Below are positions 23,109 to 34,648 of a stretch of DNA of 64,000 nucleotides, piece by piece (the stretch's first letter is position 1; every line of letters begins with the position of its first letter). Source of the stretch: Acidisoma sp. PAMC 29798 (lineage in GTDB: Bacteria; Pseudomonadota; Alphaproteobacteria; Acetobacterales; Acetobacteraceae). The DNA is taken from the NCBI RefSeq assembly GCF_030252425.1, contig NZ_CP126994.1, forward strand, positions 1,798,001 through 1,862,000, read 5' to 3'. The position numbers were made by a program, and so were the translations under genes. Below the pieces are notes generated by a model. The model saw only the letters and a program-made list of their open reading frames with translations. It was not told the DNA's origin and did no database searches.

Positions 23109-25142
23109 ATGACACGGCGTACCGGCACGAAGATCGGCATTTTTCTCGGCATCCCGGTGCTGATCATCGTTCTGATCATCCTGTTCTGGAGCTGGGACTG
23201 GTTCATCCCGTTCGTCGATGCTCAGGCCTCCGCCCAGATCGGGCGCAAAGTCACCATCTCCCATCTGCATGTTCGCCTCGGCCGCACGACCCGGATCGTC
23301 GCCGACAACGTGGTGGTCGCCAATCCGACCGGCTTCGAGGCCGATGTTCCGCCCCTGGCCCAGATCGCCCATCTCGGCGTCGACCTCGACGTCATGGCCT
23401 ATATCCACACCCGCATCGTCTCAATCCCGCTGATCGACGTCGATCATCCGGTGATGGAACTGCGCGGCCTTGCGGACGGGACCAACAATTACACCGTCAC
23501 AATCAAGCCATCGGCGCCCACCAAGCCCGGCGCGCCACCCGCCGCCTCCCCCAAATTGGGCCGGCTGACGATCGAGGCCGGGCAGCTTCACGCCGAAATC
23601 CCGAATCTGAAGACGGATCTCACCGCCCAGATTGCGACGCAAAGCGCCGAAGGCGTCGTGGCTCAGAATGGTCAAACGGATGAAATCACCGCCCAGGCGA
23701 AGGGCACCTATGCCAAGCAGCCGGTGACTGCCGATCTGCGGGCCGGCGCCATTCTGACGGTCACCGATAAGACCAAACCATTCCCGATCGACCTCAAGAT
23801 CACCAATGGCCAGACCCATGTCGCCCTGGTCGGCACCGTGCAGGACCCGCTGGCCTTCGCGGGCACGGACCTCAATCTGACGCTGTCGGGCGTCGATATG
23901 GAGGACCTCTATCCGCTCACCGGCATCCCGATCCCCAAGACGCCAGCGTATAAGATCACCGGCAAGCTGAACTACGTGCGCGAAACAAAACGCATCCATT
24001 TCGACGATTTCAAAGGCGTCGTCGGCAATAGCGATGTCGAGGGCACGATTACGGAGCAGCCGGAAGGCACGAAGCCGGACGTGACGATGGACCTGAAGTC
24101 GCGCCGGGTCGATCTGGCCGATCTCGGCGGCTTCATCGGCACCAATCCGGGTCGGCCGACGACGAAAGTCTCGACCACGGCGCAGCGCCGAGAGGCCGCG
24201 ACCACCAATGCCCGTAGCAGCAGCCTATTGCCCACCACGCCCTTCAACCTGCCCAAGCTGAATGCCGCCAATATTCACTTGAACTACGTCGGCGACAAAA
24301 TCGAGGGCCGCTCCATCCCGCTCGATAGCCTGATCGTCAAACTCGATATCATCGACGGCGCCATTAACCTGCACCCCCTCACCTTCACCATCGGCAAGGG
24401 CAAGGTCAGCGGCGACATCGCCCTGACACCGGAGGCGGAGAAGCAGATCAAAGCCAAGGCGGATATCCATTTCGATCAGGTCGATCTGTCCCGCATCATG
24501 GCCTCCACCCATCTCTTCAAAGGCAACGGCGCCATCGGCGGTCGCGCCGTGCTGGACGCCACCGGCGATTCTATCGCGACCTGGCTGGGCAACGGCAATG
24601 GCGGCCTCGCAATCTATATGTCGGGCGGCAATCTCAGCGCCTTGCTTATCGATATCTCGGGTCTGGAATTCGGCAATGCCCTGCTGTCCGCGCTCGGCGT
24701 GCCACGCCAGACCAATGTGGAATGCTTCGTGGGCGACTTCGCGTTGACCCATGGTCTGGTCACGACCCGTGCCCTGGTGGTGGATACGGCAGAGGCGCTG
24801 ATCGTCGGCAAGGGCACCCTGGACCTCAAAAGCCAGACGATCGATTTCCAGGCGGCAACCCGGTCGAAGAAGTTCAGCATCGGCTCCCTGCCGACGCCCC
24901 TCACCATCAGCGGCACGCTCAAGCATCCGAGCATCGGCGTGAAGGTGGCGCCGCTGGTCGCGCGTGGCGGCCTGGCGGTCGTTCTCGGCTTCGTCGCGGC
25001 ACCGCTGGCGATCCTGCCGACGATCGATTTCGGCACCGGCGAAGTCCATAAATGTGACCAGCTCGTTGCCACGATCCGGTCTCAGGTGCGCACCGGCACA
25101 CCCGGCGCTCCGGTCAAGGGCGTTCCCGTGATCAAGAAGTAG
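23109..25142 (+). CDS. AsmA family envelope protein
   Basis: A 677-residue inner-membrane-anchored protein. One N-terminal transmembrane helix (about 9-28, 'IFLGIPVLIIVLIILFWSW') is followed by a long beta-rich periplasmic region of the AsmA/YhdP/TamB-like type. The family start 'QIGRKVTISHLHVRLGRTTR' and the late block 'FVGDFALTHGLVTTRALVVD' with 'IVGKGTLDLKSQTIDF' are characteristic. Relatives act in outer-membrane biogenesis and lipid transport between membranes. It is divergent from the HigBA-like pair. A short GC hairpin without T-run follows. Confidence 0.9.
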   Translation: MTRRTGTKIGIFLGIPVLIIVLIILFWSWDWFIPFVDAQASAQIGRKVTISHLHVRLGRTTRIVADNVVVANPTGFEADVPPLAQIAHLGVDLDVMAYIHTRIVSIPLIDVDHPVMELRGLADGTNNYTVTIKPSAPTKPGAPPAASPKLGRLTIEAGQLHAEIPNLKTDLTAQIATQSAEGVVAQNGQTDEITAQAKGTYAKQPVTADLRAGAILTVTDKTKPFPIDLKITNGQTHVALVGTVQDPLAFAGTDLNLTLSGVDMEDLYPLTGIPIPKTPAYKITGKLNYVRETKRIHFDDFKGVVGNSDVEGTITEQPEGTKPDVTMDLKSRRVDLADLGGFIGTNPGRPTTKVSTTAQRREAATTNARSSSLLPTTPFNLPKLNAANIHLNYVGDKIEGRSIPLDSLIVKLDIIDGAINLHPLTFTIGKGKVSGDIALTPEAEKQIKAKADIHFDQVDLSRIMASTHLFKGNGAIGGRAVLDATGDSIATWLGNGNGGLAIYMSGGNLSALLIDISGLEFGNALLSALGVPRQTNVECFVGDFALTHGLVTTRALVVDTAEALIVGKGTLDLKSQTIDFQAATRSKKFSIGSLPTPLTISGTLKHPSIGVKVAPLVARGGLAVVLGFVAAPLAILPTIDFGTGEVHKCDQLVATIRSQVRTGTPGAPVKGVPVIKK

Positions 25143-25206
25143 GGTGATTGGCCCGTCGGGGCTGCCCCGCACTTGACGGCGCGGCGATCCCGGCGAAGCT
25201 CAGGGC

Positions 25207-26237
25207 ATGAACGCTCTCCCGCTCCCGGACCATCGGCTGTTGCATGACGCGCTGCTGACAATCGACAGCCATATCGACATTCCCTGGCCGCCCGGCCCCA
25301 GCCCCTTCCAGGACGGGCCTCGCCGCGTCGATCTGCCCAAGATGCGGCGCGGGGGCATCGGTGCCGGCTGCTTCGCCGCCTATATCCCGCAGGGACGATT
25401 GGATGCCGCCGGCTTCGCCCAGTCGCATGACCGCGCCATCGCCATGCTGAAGGCGATCCGCGCGATGGGCGAGCCTGCCGGGACCGCCATTCCCGGCCGC
25501 ATCGCGACGTCGGTGGCAGAAATCGAAGCCGCCCGGCTCGACGGCGCGGTGGCGATCATTCCCGCCGTCGAGAATGGTCACGCGATGGGGGAGGATGTGG
25601 GTAACCTCGACCTCTACCGCGCCCTCGGCGCCCGCTACATGACCCTCACGCATAATGGCCACAACGCATTGTCCGACTCATCGGTGCCGCGCAAAGACCT
25701 GGAGGACGCGCCGACCTTGCATGGCGGCCTGTCTGCCCTCGGCCACGAGGCCATTGCGCGCATGAATCGCCTCGGCATGATGGTCGATGTCTCCCACGTC
25801 TCGAAGCCCGGGATGCTGCAGGCGGTGGAGGCGTCCCGCACGCCGGTGGTCGCCACCCATTCCTGCATGCGCGCGCTGTGCGATCATCCGCGCAACCTGG
25901 ATGACGAACAGCTTGACGCCCTGGGTGCCAGCGGCGGCGTGGTGCAGGTCACGCTCGTGTCCTTCTTCGTCAAAGCAGGAAAGCGCGAAGCCGAGGTGAC
26001 GCTGAGCGACTTCGCCGACCATATCGACCATGCGGTGGCACGCATCGGCATCGATCATGTCGGTATCGGCTCGGATTTCGATGGCGGCGGCGGCGTGGTC
26101 GGCTGGCGGGACGCGAGCGAGAGCGCCAATGTCACGGCGGAACTCATGCGGCGTGGCTATGACCAGCCCGCCATTGCGGCGCTCTGGGGCGGCAACTTCC
26201 TGCGCCTCATGCGCATCGCAGAAAAGGACGCAGCGGA

Positions 26238-26241
<4 letters not shown>
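25207..26241 (+). CDS. Membrane dipeptidase (M19, renal dipeptidase-like)
   Basis: Zinc amidohydrolase of 344 residues that cleaves dipeptides, often with a D-residue. Metal ligands are visible: H-x-D in '[13 protein letters not shown]', the bridging Glu in '[14 protein letters not shown]' and the histidines of '[11 protein letters not shown]' and '[12 protein letters not shown]'. The block '[16 protein letters not shown]' supplies the Asp near the substrate. No signal peptide is visible. It overlaps the following aldo/keto reductase by four bases (ATGA). Confidence 0.92.
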
Positions 26242-28062
<1,821 letters not shown>

Positions 28063-28086
28063 ATCGACAGGAACAGGAACATCACA

Positions 28087-28947
28087 ATGTCAAACACAGA
28101 CACATCGGTCTGGTTCATCACCGGCTGTTCGACCGGCTTCGGCCGCGAGTTGGTCTTGCTCTTGCGGGACCAGGGCTTTCGCGTCGTCGCGACGGCGCGT
28201 GACGCCTCAAAACTGACTGATCTCGTCACAGGATATGAGGAGAGCGTGATCGCGCTTCCGCTCGACGTGACGGATGGCGATGCCATCAGCCACGCCGTGA
28301 AGCAAGCCGAGGAAAAGTTCGGTCGCATCGACGTTCTGGTCAATAATGCAGGCTATGGCTATCTCGCTGCGATCGAGGAAGGCGAGGATGCGCCGGTCCG
28401 GCAGATGTTCGATACCAATGTCTTCGGCCTCGTGGACATGACGAAGGCGGTGCTTCCGGGCATGCGTGCGCGCAAGACCGGCCACATCGTCAACCTGTCG
28501 TCCATCGGTGGTCTCATCGCCTTCCCCGCGACCGGCTATTACCACGCGACAAAATTCGCCGTGGAAGGCCTCTCCGGATCGCTCGCGCTGGAATTGGCGC
28601 CGCTCGGCATCAAGGTGACTTTGGTCGAGCCGGGGCCGTTCCGCACGGATTTCGCCGGCCGCTCAATCGGCGCGTCCAAGACCGAAATCGACGATTACGC
28701 CGAGACGGCGGGTGTTCGCCGCAAGCAGACCTTCGCGCGCTCCGGCAATCAGCCGGGGGACCCGATCCGCGCGGCCCAGGCTATTATCGACATCGTCGCT
28801 TCCCCCAATCCGCCGCTGCATCTTCTGCTCGGCGCCCCCGCGCTCGATCTGGCGCGGAAGGGTCTGGCCGCCAAGGCGAAGGACTTCGACACATGGGAGA
28901 AGACCACCCTCGGTGCCGACTATCCTGACGCCGTTTCGAACTTCTGA
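28087..28947 (+). CDS. Short-chain dehydrogenase/reductase
   Basis: Classical SDR of 286 residues. The NAD(P)-binding glycine motif is '[15 protein letters not shown]' (about 13-27), '[14 protein letters not shown]' is the structural Asn-Asn-Ala-Gly block, catalytic Ser is in '[13 protein letters not shown]', and Tyr/Lys in '[14 protein letters not shown]'. The C-terminal half has '[17 protein letters not shown]'. Substrate unknown. Flanked on both sides by aldo/keto reductases on the same strand with short gaps, so probably one operon. Confidence 0.93.
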   Translation: MSNTDTSVWFITGCSTGFGRELVLLLRDQGFRVVATARDASKLTDLVTGYEESVIALPLDVTDGDAISHAVKQAEEKFGRIDVLVNNAGYGYLAAIEEGEDAPVRQMFDTNVFGLVDMTKAVLPGMRARKTGHIVNLSSIGGLIAFPATGYYHATKFAVEGLSGSLALELAPLGIKVTLVEPGPFRTDFAGRSIGASKTEIDDYAETAGVRRKQTFARSGNQPGDPIRAAQAIIDIVASPNPPLHLLLGAPALDLARKGLAAKAKDFDTWEKTTLGADYPDAVSNF

Positions 28948-28960
28948 GGAATCCCCCGAC

Positions 28961-29941
28961 ATGAAGACACGTAAGCTCGGCCGCAAGGGCCCCGAGGTCG
29001 CGGAGATCGGTCTCGGCTGCATGGGCATGTCCGCCTTCTACGGCGGTCGCGACGAGGCGGAATCAGTGGCCACCCTGGAGAGGGCGGTCGAGCACGGCAT
29101 CACCTTCTTCGACACCGCCGATGTCTATGGCTTTGGCGAGAACGAGCGTCTCGTCGGCCGCGTGCTGAAGCCGATGCGCGACAAGATCGTGCTGGCCACG
29201 AAATTCGCCAATAGCTGGACCAGTGACGGCAAGCGCGGCCCCGTTCGCGGCGACCCCGCCTATGTGCGGGAGGCTTGCGACGCCAGCCTCAAGCGCCTCG
29301 GCTTCGATGTCATCGACCTCTATTACCAGCACCGCGTCGATCCCACTGTGCCGATCGAGGAGACGGTGGGGGCGATGGCCGATCTGGTGAAGGCCGGCAA
29401 GGTCCGTTACCTCGGCCTGTCCGAAGCGGCGCCCGAGACCATTCGCCGCGCCCATAAGGTGCATCCGATCGCGGCGCTCCAGACCGAATATTCGCTCTGG
29501 AGCCGCGACCCGGAAGAGGAAATCCTGGGCGTGACGCAGGAACTCGGCATCGCCTTCGTGCCCTACAGCCCCTTGGGGCGGGGCTTCCTCACGGGACAGA
29601 TCAAGACGCCGGACGACCTCGACGCCGATGACTGGCGCCGCGTCAATCCACGCTTCCAGGGCGAGAACTTCACGAAGAATCTCGACCTCGTCGCCAAGAT
29701 CGGGGAGATCGCGACGGCCAAGGGCTGCACGCCGGGGCAATTGGCCCTGGCCTGGGTTCTGGCGCAGGGCAATGACATAATTCCTATTCCTGGAACCAAG
29801 CGGCGTAAATACCTAGACGAGAATATCGGCGCAGCCGCGATCAGCCTCAGTCCTGAGGAACTTGCGGAGATCGACCGTATTCTGCCCGCCGTCTCCGGTG
29901 AGCGTTATCCGGCCGAAGCCATGCGCGCGGTCGGTCTGTAG
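28961..29941 (+). CDS. Aldo/keto reductase
   Basis: A 326-residue reductase, paralogue of the gene at 27070. The start at 28961 ([10 protein letters not shown]) follows GAGGA nearby; a longer frame beginning at 28712 runs antisense-free through the SDR gene in another frame and is rejected. Tetrad: '[18 protein letters not shown]', '[12 protein letters not shown]' and '[16 protein letters not shown]'. The cofactor end is '[20 protein letters not shown]'. It closes the oxidoreductase run, and a cation antiporter starts 16 bases later. Confidence 0.93.
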   Translation: MKTRKLGRKGPEVAEIGLGCMGMSAFYGGRDEAESVATLERAVEHGITFFDTADVYGFGENERLVGRVLKPMRDKIVLATKFANSWTSDGKRGPVRGDPAYVREACDASLKRLGFDVIDLYYQHRVDPTVPIEETVGAMADLVKAGKVRYLGLSEAAPETIRRAHKVHPIAALQTEYSLWSRDPEEEILGVTQELGIAFVPYSPLGRGFLTGQIKTPDDLDADDWRRVNPRFQGENFTKNLDLVAKIGEIATAKGCTPGQLALAWVLAQGNDIIPIPGTKRRKYLDENIGAAAISLSPEELAEIDRILPAVSGERYPAEAMRAVGL

Positions 29942-29957
29942 TTCTTATCTGACACCG

Positions 29958-31211
29958 ATGACCGCTCTCGGCTTCTTCGCCATTCTGCTGACGCTGGCGG
30001 CGGTCTTCGGCACCATCAACTACCGGCTGCTGCGGGTGCATGTCTCAACCGGGGTGTTGATCATCGCCCTTGTTGCCTCGGTCATCGCCATCGCGATCGA
30101 CCCCTGGCTCGCCCCGTTCAGCTTTCGCGCCAGCGCCCTGCGTCTGCTGACAACCGTGAACCTGCCGGCGACGCTGATGAACGGCGCCCTCGCCTTCCTG
30201 CTCTTTGCCGGGAGCCTGCATGTCGATATCGGCGAATTGCTGCGCCGCAAATGGACGGTTTTGGCGCTCGCGACCTTCGGCGTGCTGATCGCGGTCGGCT
30301 TCTTCGGCATCACCATATGGCTCGTGTTTCTGGCCCTGGGCGTGCGCATCGCCCTGATCTGGTGTTTCGTGCTGGCAGCGATCCTGGCGCCGACCGATCC
30401 CGTCTCTGTGGTCGGGCTGCTCAAGCGCCTCGGGCTGCCGCCCTCCTTCCGCGCCATCTTCGCGGGTGAGGCGCTGTTCAACGATGGCGTCGGCGTCGTC
30501 GTCTTCAGCGCAGTGATCGGCATCGCGACGGCCGATGGGCATCTGCAGACGGCCGCCGGCGTCATCGCGTCTTTCCTGGTGGAAGCCATTGGCGGTGGCG
30601 CGCTTGGCCTCGCCACCGGCTGGGTGGCGCTGCGGCTGATGCATCGCGTGGACGACTATAACCTTGAACTCATCATGTCCCTGGCGCTTGCGACCGGCAC
30701 CTATAGCCTCGCCAATGCCATCCATCTGTCGGGACCGATTGCGGTGGTGATGGCGGGCCTGACCATGGGCAGCCCCGCAGGTCGCAGCGCGATGAGCGAA
30801 CTGACCCATGACCATCTCACCACCTTTTGGTCGCTGATCGACGAGTTGCTGAACACCCTGCTGTTCCTGCTGATCGGCTTGGAGGTGGTCTCCATCCCGC
30901 TGCATGGCATTGATCTCGCGGCGGCAGCGGTTGGCATCGTGCTGGCCCTCGCAGGCCGCGCGGTCAGCATCTTCGTGCCCGGAACCCTGCTCCGCCTGCG
31001 CGATGTGACGGGGCGTCACGCACTCGCCATCCTCACCTGGGGAGGATTGCGCGGCGGTATCTCCGTGGCGCTTGCCCTCAGCCTTCCCGCGAGCGCGCCA
31101 CGCGGCCACTTGCTGCCGGTCTGCTACGCCGTCGTGGTGTTCAGCATCATCGCTCAGGGCTTGACGATGCCACGGCTGGTGCGCGGTTTCGGGGGGAACA
31201 AGCCGGTGTGA
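29958..31211 (+). CDS. CPA1-family Na+/H+ antiporter
   Basis: A 417-residue membrane protein with about twelve hydrophobic helices. The ion-binding ND-type motif is in 'AGEALFNDGVGVVVFSAVIG' (about 168-187), preceded by 'ILAPTDPVSVVGLLKRLG'. The late helix 'ILTWGGLRGGISVALALSLP' is another CPA1 hallmark. It would exchange Na+ or K+ for protons at the inner membrane. The start at 29958 (MTALGFFAILL) is chosen over a frame from 29862 that overlaps the reductase gene. Confidence 0.92.
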   Translation: MTALGFFAILLTLAAVFGTINYRLLRVHVSTGVLIIALVASVIAIAIDPWLAPFSFRASALRLLTTVNLPATLMNGALAFLLFAGSLHVDIGELLRRKWTVLALATFGVLIAVGFFGITIWLVFLALGVRIALIWCFVLAAILAPTDPVSVVGLLKRLGLPPSFRAIFAGEALFNDGVGVVVFSAVIGIATADGHLQTAAGVIASFLVEAIGGGALGLATGWVALRLMHRVDDYNLELIMSLALATGTYSLANAIHLSGPIAVVMAGLTMGSPAGRSAMSELTHDHLTTFWSLIDELLNTLLFLLIGLEVVSIPLHGIDLAAAAVGIVLALAGRAVSIFVPGTLLRLRDVTGRHALAILTWGGLRGGISVALALSLPASAPRGHLLPVCYAVVVFSIIAQGLTMPRLVRGFGGNKPV

Positions 31212-31233
31212 CGTTGCATTGCGGCCCCCGAGT

Positions 31234-32130
31234 TCACTGCCCTCTCAACTTGTCTTCCAACACGTCCAAATCGTCTTGTGCCCGTTGGATGCGAGCGGCG
31301 TCCCCCGCCGCCCTTGCAAGCGTGAGCCGTCGTGTCATGTACCGGCGCGCCTCATCCGGCTGTCCGGCCTCGAACGCCAGCACCCCAAGTTGGAACAAGG
31401 CTGAGTCCACATGCTCTGCATCGCCCGCCTGCGTCGCAATGGCCAGGACGCGCTGCAGACCAGCGCGCGCGGCGGCGGGCTGGTGCAGTTCGTAATCGTT
31501 CTGTGCCAGGTTTATCAGCACGGGGATCAGCTTCGGGTCGGCCAGTCCGAACAGGCGCTCGCCGCCAGCCAGAACGGCCGTATTCACGTGCCGTGCTTCT
31601 TCGAACCGCCCCAACTCGTGCAGGCAATACCCGATCGATTCCTGTATCCCCAGGCGCTGGCTCTCTGAGTGGCTCGGGTCCGGCGCCATCAGTGCAGCGG
31701 CAGTTTGATAGAATGGGAGTGCAATCTTGCACTCTCCGTTGTGCTCAGCCTGTTTTGCGGCATTATAATTCGCCATCAGCCGCTCGTCCGCACTCAGGAA
31801 GGGCGTCTTGGCATCGATCCGTAGCGCCGCGGTGTAGTGCCCGATCGACGCGTCCAACCGGTGCGCTTTCCATTCCACGAGTGCGCGAAGGTGATCGACC
31901 CTTCCCCGCTCCACACTGTCCGGCGCGGTATGCGGCTCAATCGTATCGAGCTCAGCCAGGCTGGCGCTGATACTGATCATGCTGTTCGGATCGAGCAACC
32001 GGTCGGCCAACGCTTGCAGCTGAAGTTTCATGGGTGCCGACAGTGCGATTGCCGGCGGCGTCTGCGCCCCAGCACCCGAGATACTGAGAGCCACGAGGAG
32101 TGTCGCGATCCAGCCAACACCATGAGCCAT
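31234..32130 (-). CDS. Exported TPR-repeat protein
   Basis: A 298-residue protein with a signal peptide (residues 1-22, 'IATLLVALSISGAGAQTPP'). The remainder is helical, with repeats of about 34 residues that fit tetratricopeptides, for example around 'WKAHRLDASIGHYTAALRID' (80-99), 'QESIGYCLHELGRFEEARHV' (165-184) and 'FQLGVLAFEAGQPDEARRYM' (250-269). The partner is unknown. The start at 32130 is used because the frame continuing to 32235 enters the DedA gene region and lacks a signal peptide. A convergent antiporter gene lies 22 bases from its stop. Confidence 0.7.
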   Translation of the reverse strand: MAHGVGWIATLLVALSISGAGAQTPPAIALSAPMKLQLQALADRLLDPNSMISISASLAELDTIEPHTAPDSVERGRVDHLRALVEWKAHRLDASIGHYTAALRIDAKTPFLSADERLMANYNAAKQAEHNGECKIALPFYQTAAALMAPDPSHSESQRLGIQESIGYCLHELGRFEEARHVNTAVLAGGERLFGLADPKLIPVLINLAQNDYELHQPAAARAGLQRVLAIATQAGDAEHVDSALFQLGVLAFEAGQPDEARRYMTRRLTLARAAGDAARIQRAQDDLDVLEDKLRGQ

Positions 32131-32144
32131 GTTCACCCCTCGCT

Positions 32145-32657
32145 CTAACCAAAAAGATGGAGGCCGAGGGCACCTGGCGCCAGCAGGGCGGCGGCCCAAA
32201 TCAGACCGGACGCGACATTCGCCACCTGGAACCACACAAAGCCCATGCCCGCGATACCGGCAGCCAGAGGAACGGTGGCGCGGAGGGGACCCAGGAAGCG
32301 GCCGAAGAAGACGCCGCTGACGCCCCAGCGCTCAAAGAAGCGATGGGCGCGGGGCAAAAGGTCTGGGTATAGGCGCAGCGGCCAGACCGCCAGGATGTCT
32401 TTGCCCCAGTGGCGGCCGACCCAGAAGGAGAGCCAATCGCCGACGCAGGCACCGAGGCTTGCGCCCGCCCAGATTGGCCAGAATTCGAGCGCGCCGGCGC
32501 CGATGACCGCGCCGACCCCGAGAAGGATCGCGGAGGTCGGCAGGATCAGGGAAATCACCACCAAGGACTCGCCGAAGGCAAGCAGGAACGCGAGCGGCGC
32601 GCCCCAAGCCGCATGCGCGCTGATAAAGCCCAGAACGTGATGCGTGAGCGCCATCAT
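32145..32657 (-). CDS. DedA-family membrane protein
   Basis: A 170-residue DedA/VTT-type integral membrane protein, linked in other bacteria to undecaprenyl-phosphate recycling, lipid flipping and envelope integrity. It carries the family blocks 'FGESLVVISLILPTSAILLG' (about 27-46), 'LGACVGDWLSFWVGRHWGKD' and 'FGRFLGPLRATVPLAAGIAG' (about 116-135). The Glu and Arg needed for proton-linked function are both in place. Fifteen bases separate it from the TPR gene on the same strand. Confidence 0.9.
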   Translation of the reverse strand: MMALTHHVLGFISAHAAWGAPLAFLLAFGESLVVISLILPTSAILLGVGAVIGAGALEFWPIWAGASLGACVGDWLSFWVGRHWGKDILAVWPLRLYPDLLPRAHRFFERWGVSGVFFGRFLGPLRATVPLAAGIAGMGFVWFQVANVASGLIWAAALLAPGALGLHLFG

Positions 32658-32679
32658 AGCGGCGGCATTGGGCTATCAC

Positions 32680-32709
32680 GTAGGGTGGAAAAGCGCAGCG
32701 CAGTCCACC
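32680..32709 (+). repeat. Palindromic repeat family B, single copy
   Basis: A copy of the consensus described at 19668: GTAGGGTGGAAAAGCGCAGC followed by GCAGTCCACC. It sits between the start of the DedA gene and the end of the ferritin-like gene. Minus-strand frames through it give a translated-repeat peptide (VGGLRCAFPP) that should not be annotated as a gene. Confidence 0.8.
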
Positions 32710-32736
32710 AACCGGCACGTCGCGTGGACGGTAAGG

Positions 32737-33672
32737 TCAGGCGGTGGCGCTCCTGGTCACCGGGGCGCGTTTCGGAACCCGCATGAAGCGGCGCGCGAAG
32801 CGCACCATGTTCGGCATCGTTGTCGGCCGCAGCAGGCGTCTGTCATAGCCCGCAAAGCGGCGGTCATTCTCGGAGAGGCAGATATCCATCAGTTCCGGCA
32901 CGCTGACATCAACATCGCTGACGGCGGCGCTGCCGGTGACGGTGAAGTTATTGTCCTGCTTCTTCTTACCGTCATCCATGCCGCGCGCTATGCCGATCCG
33001 CTCCCATCCCAGGAAGGCCCAAACGGCCAGGACGCGCAGCTCGAACCACGGGCGACGATACCAGGGCATGGTGCGGCGGTGCCAGGCCGCCCAGTTCTGG
33101 AACAGCAGGATATGCCGCGCCTCTTCCTGAATCACCGGCTCGAAAGTGTCCACGAGTTCGGGCGGAAAGAAACCGGAGCGTTTGGCGAGTTCGAACAGGC
33201 CGAAGGCAAAGAAGCTATCGATGCATTCGCTATAGCCGGTCACGAGATAGGCCCATTCCGGGTCGCGGGGCTCGATATAGTCGGGCTCGGGTTCGAGCAC
33301 GATGCCATAGGCCTCCACGAGGTTGGAGAGCACCTCCTTGTGGCGGCCCTCCTCCCAGCCATTCAGGGCGATGGTCTTGTTCATATCGGGGTCCATGCAG
33401 GACCGCGCATAGGACAACATTCTTAGACGCGCCTTGCCCTCGGTCTGGACCGCGATGTCCCAGATGGGCAGGTTGATGATGCGGTTGCGCGTCTCATCAT
33501 CCAGGATCGGCCAGGCGATGACCGAGGGCTTGTAGGGGTTGAAGGTTTCTTGAAACATGCGGCACACTGCTGCCTTATGGGCCTCGCTGCCCAAGGGCAG
33601 TGTGGCGTCCTCCGCCACCCATATGCGGGCGGCGCGGTCAGCGGCCTCGATTGTGGCGGCGTCCGGGGCCAT
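32737..33672 (-). CDS. Ferritin-like putative diiron protein
   Basis: A 311-residue, mainly helical protein. Two E-x-x-H-type metal motifs are spaced as in ferritin-like diiron enzymes: 'NGWEEGRHKEVLSNLVEAYG' (about 104-123) and 'FEPVIQEEARHILLFQNWAA' (about 177-196). Additional acidic residues lie in 'TGYSECIDSFFAFGLFELAK'. The C-terminal 60 residues are basic. It may be an oxygenase or metal-handling protein; I cannot name a substrate. Neighbours (MucR-like fragment and DedA protein) do not define a pathway. Confidence 0.7.
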   Translation of the reverse strand: MAPDAATIEAADRAARIWVAEDATLPLGSEAHKAAVCRMFQETFNPYKPSVIAWPILDDETRNRIINLPIWDIAVQTEGKARLRMLSYARSCMDPDMNKTIALNGWEEGRHKEVLSNLVEAYGIVLEPEPDYIEPRDPEWAYLVTGYSECIDSFFAFGLFELAKRSGFFPPELVDTFEPVIQEEARHILLFQNWAAWHRRTMPWYRRPWFELRVLAVWAFLGWERIGIARGMDDGKKKQDNNFTVTGSAAVSDVDVSVPELMDICLSENDRRFAGYDRRLLRPTTMPNMVRFARRFMRVPKRAPVTRSATA

Positions 33673-33750
33673 AGGTTTTCTTCTACCTGAGCGAATGGAA
33701 GGTCATGATTGGCGCCCACTGACCGATCGGTCAAGGGACCGGGTCATCCC

Positions 33751-34218
33751 TTAGACGTGACCGCTTCCCTCACGGTTTCCACGCCGGGACCGCGGCCGGG
33801 ACGGTCGCTTTCTTTTGGCGCGACCTTCGGTGGGCGCCTGGGTATAAGCCTGTTCGGATTCAGAATCGTCTTCGGGCCCTGCTTCAAGGGGGGCTTCAGC
33901 CATGAGGATCTCGACCGGCGGAATGACCTGTGTCTCCAACTCCACAGAGAGCGGTGCAGCGACGAGAGGCTCGATCGACTCTGCTGCGGGCTCGGGGGGC
34001 GTTTCCCGTTTAATACGTCGCGCGCGCTTGTGAGGGACGGCCTTCACAACCGTCGTTGCAGCCGCAGGCGCCCGATTGAGGGCGGCAAGCGTTTCGGCGA
34101 TGGACAGGCTGAGCCGTTCCGCCTCTTCGGCCGGGAGCCGATGCCGGTTCTGATACGCCGACAGGATCAGCGCCGAGGCGGCGGCGAGCGACAGGGATGC
34201 GGTCGGGCTGGTCTGCAC
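33751..34218 (-). CDS. Protein with MucR-like N-terminus, no zinc finger
   Basis: A 155-residue protein. Residues about 10-50 ('LAAASALILSAYQNRHRLPA' then 'SLSIAETLAALNRAP') resemble the N-terminal segment of Ros/MucR regulators, which mediates oligomerisation. The C2H2-type zinc finger that binds DNA in that family is not visible. Instead the remainder is Pro/Glu-rich and ends in a basic tail (RAKRKRPSRPRSRRGNREGS). It could be a truncated or diverged MucR homologue. The resemblance is by eye and weak. It lies alone between the ferritin-like gene and BrnTA. Confidence 0.5.
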   Translation of the reverse strand: MQTSPTASLSLAAASALILSAYQNRHRLPAEEAERLSLSIAETLAALNRAPAAATTVVKAVPHKRARRIKRETPPEPAAESIEPLVAAPLSVELETQVIPPVEILMAEAPLEAGPEDDSESEQAYTQAPTEGRAKRKRPSRPRSRRGNREGSGHV

Positions 34219-34345
34219 GGGTCGTCTCCGTTGAACGGATGTCTATTATCAACACCTTAGGCTTTTCTGGAAGAGTCCACACCGGCATCGTCTTCGGGAT
34301 TGGAAGCGTCGTATGGTCACCACCCAAGACAAAGACATGCCAGCG

Positions 34346-34648
34346 CTATTTAAGCGCGTTGAGCATTTCGCGCCGCAGGATAGCATTCAAGCGCGCCTGA
34401 TACCCTTTGCCTTGCGACTTCAGCCATTCGAGAACGTCGGCATCGACACGCGCCGTGATCTGCATCTTGACCGGTCTGTAGAAGCGACCGCGGACTCCGG
34501 TCTTCAGTTGCGCATCCGTTATCTCTGGTATGTCGCTATAATCTATTTCGCTATCAGGGCGTGCTGCCAGAGAGGTCAGGCTTGCCCTCTGCTCGTCGGT
34601 GAGGCGAGGCAGCGTGGTTGCAGTAAAACTAACCGTTTTCGTTTTCAT
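34346..34648 (-). CDS. brnA: BrnA antitoxin
   Basis: A 100-residue antitoxin. The linker block 'SDIPEITDAQLKTGVRGRFY' (about 36-55) and the C-terminal ribbon-helix-helix 'QITARVDADVLEWLKSQGKG' (about 62-81) followed by 'YQARLNAILRREM' are the BrnA pattern. The start at ATG 34648 (MKTKTVSFT) overlaps the BrnT stop by 20 bases; a frame to 34705 lies inside brnT and is not used. Confidence 0.93.
   Translation of the reverse strand: MKTKTVSFTATTLPRLTDEQRASLTSLAARPDSEIDYSDIPEITDAQLKTGVRGRFYRPVKMQITARVDADVLEWLKSQGKGYQARLNAILRREMLNALK

Noticed and set aside
28712-28960. Longer start for the third aldo/keto reductase
   Set aside because: The extra codons lie within the SDR gene in a different frame. 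The reductase family starts at MKTRKLG.
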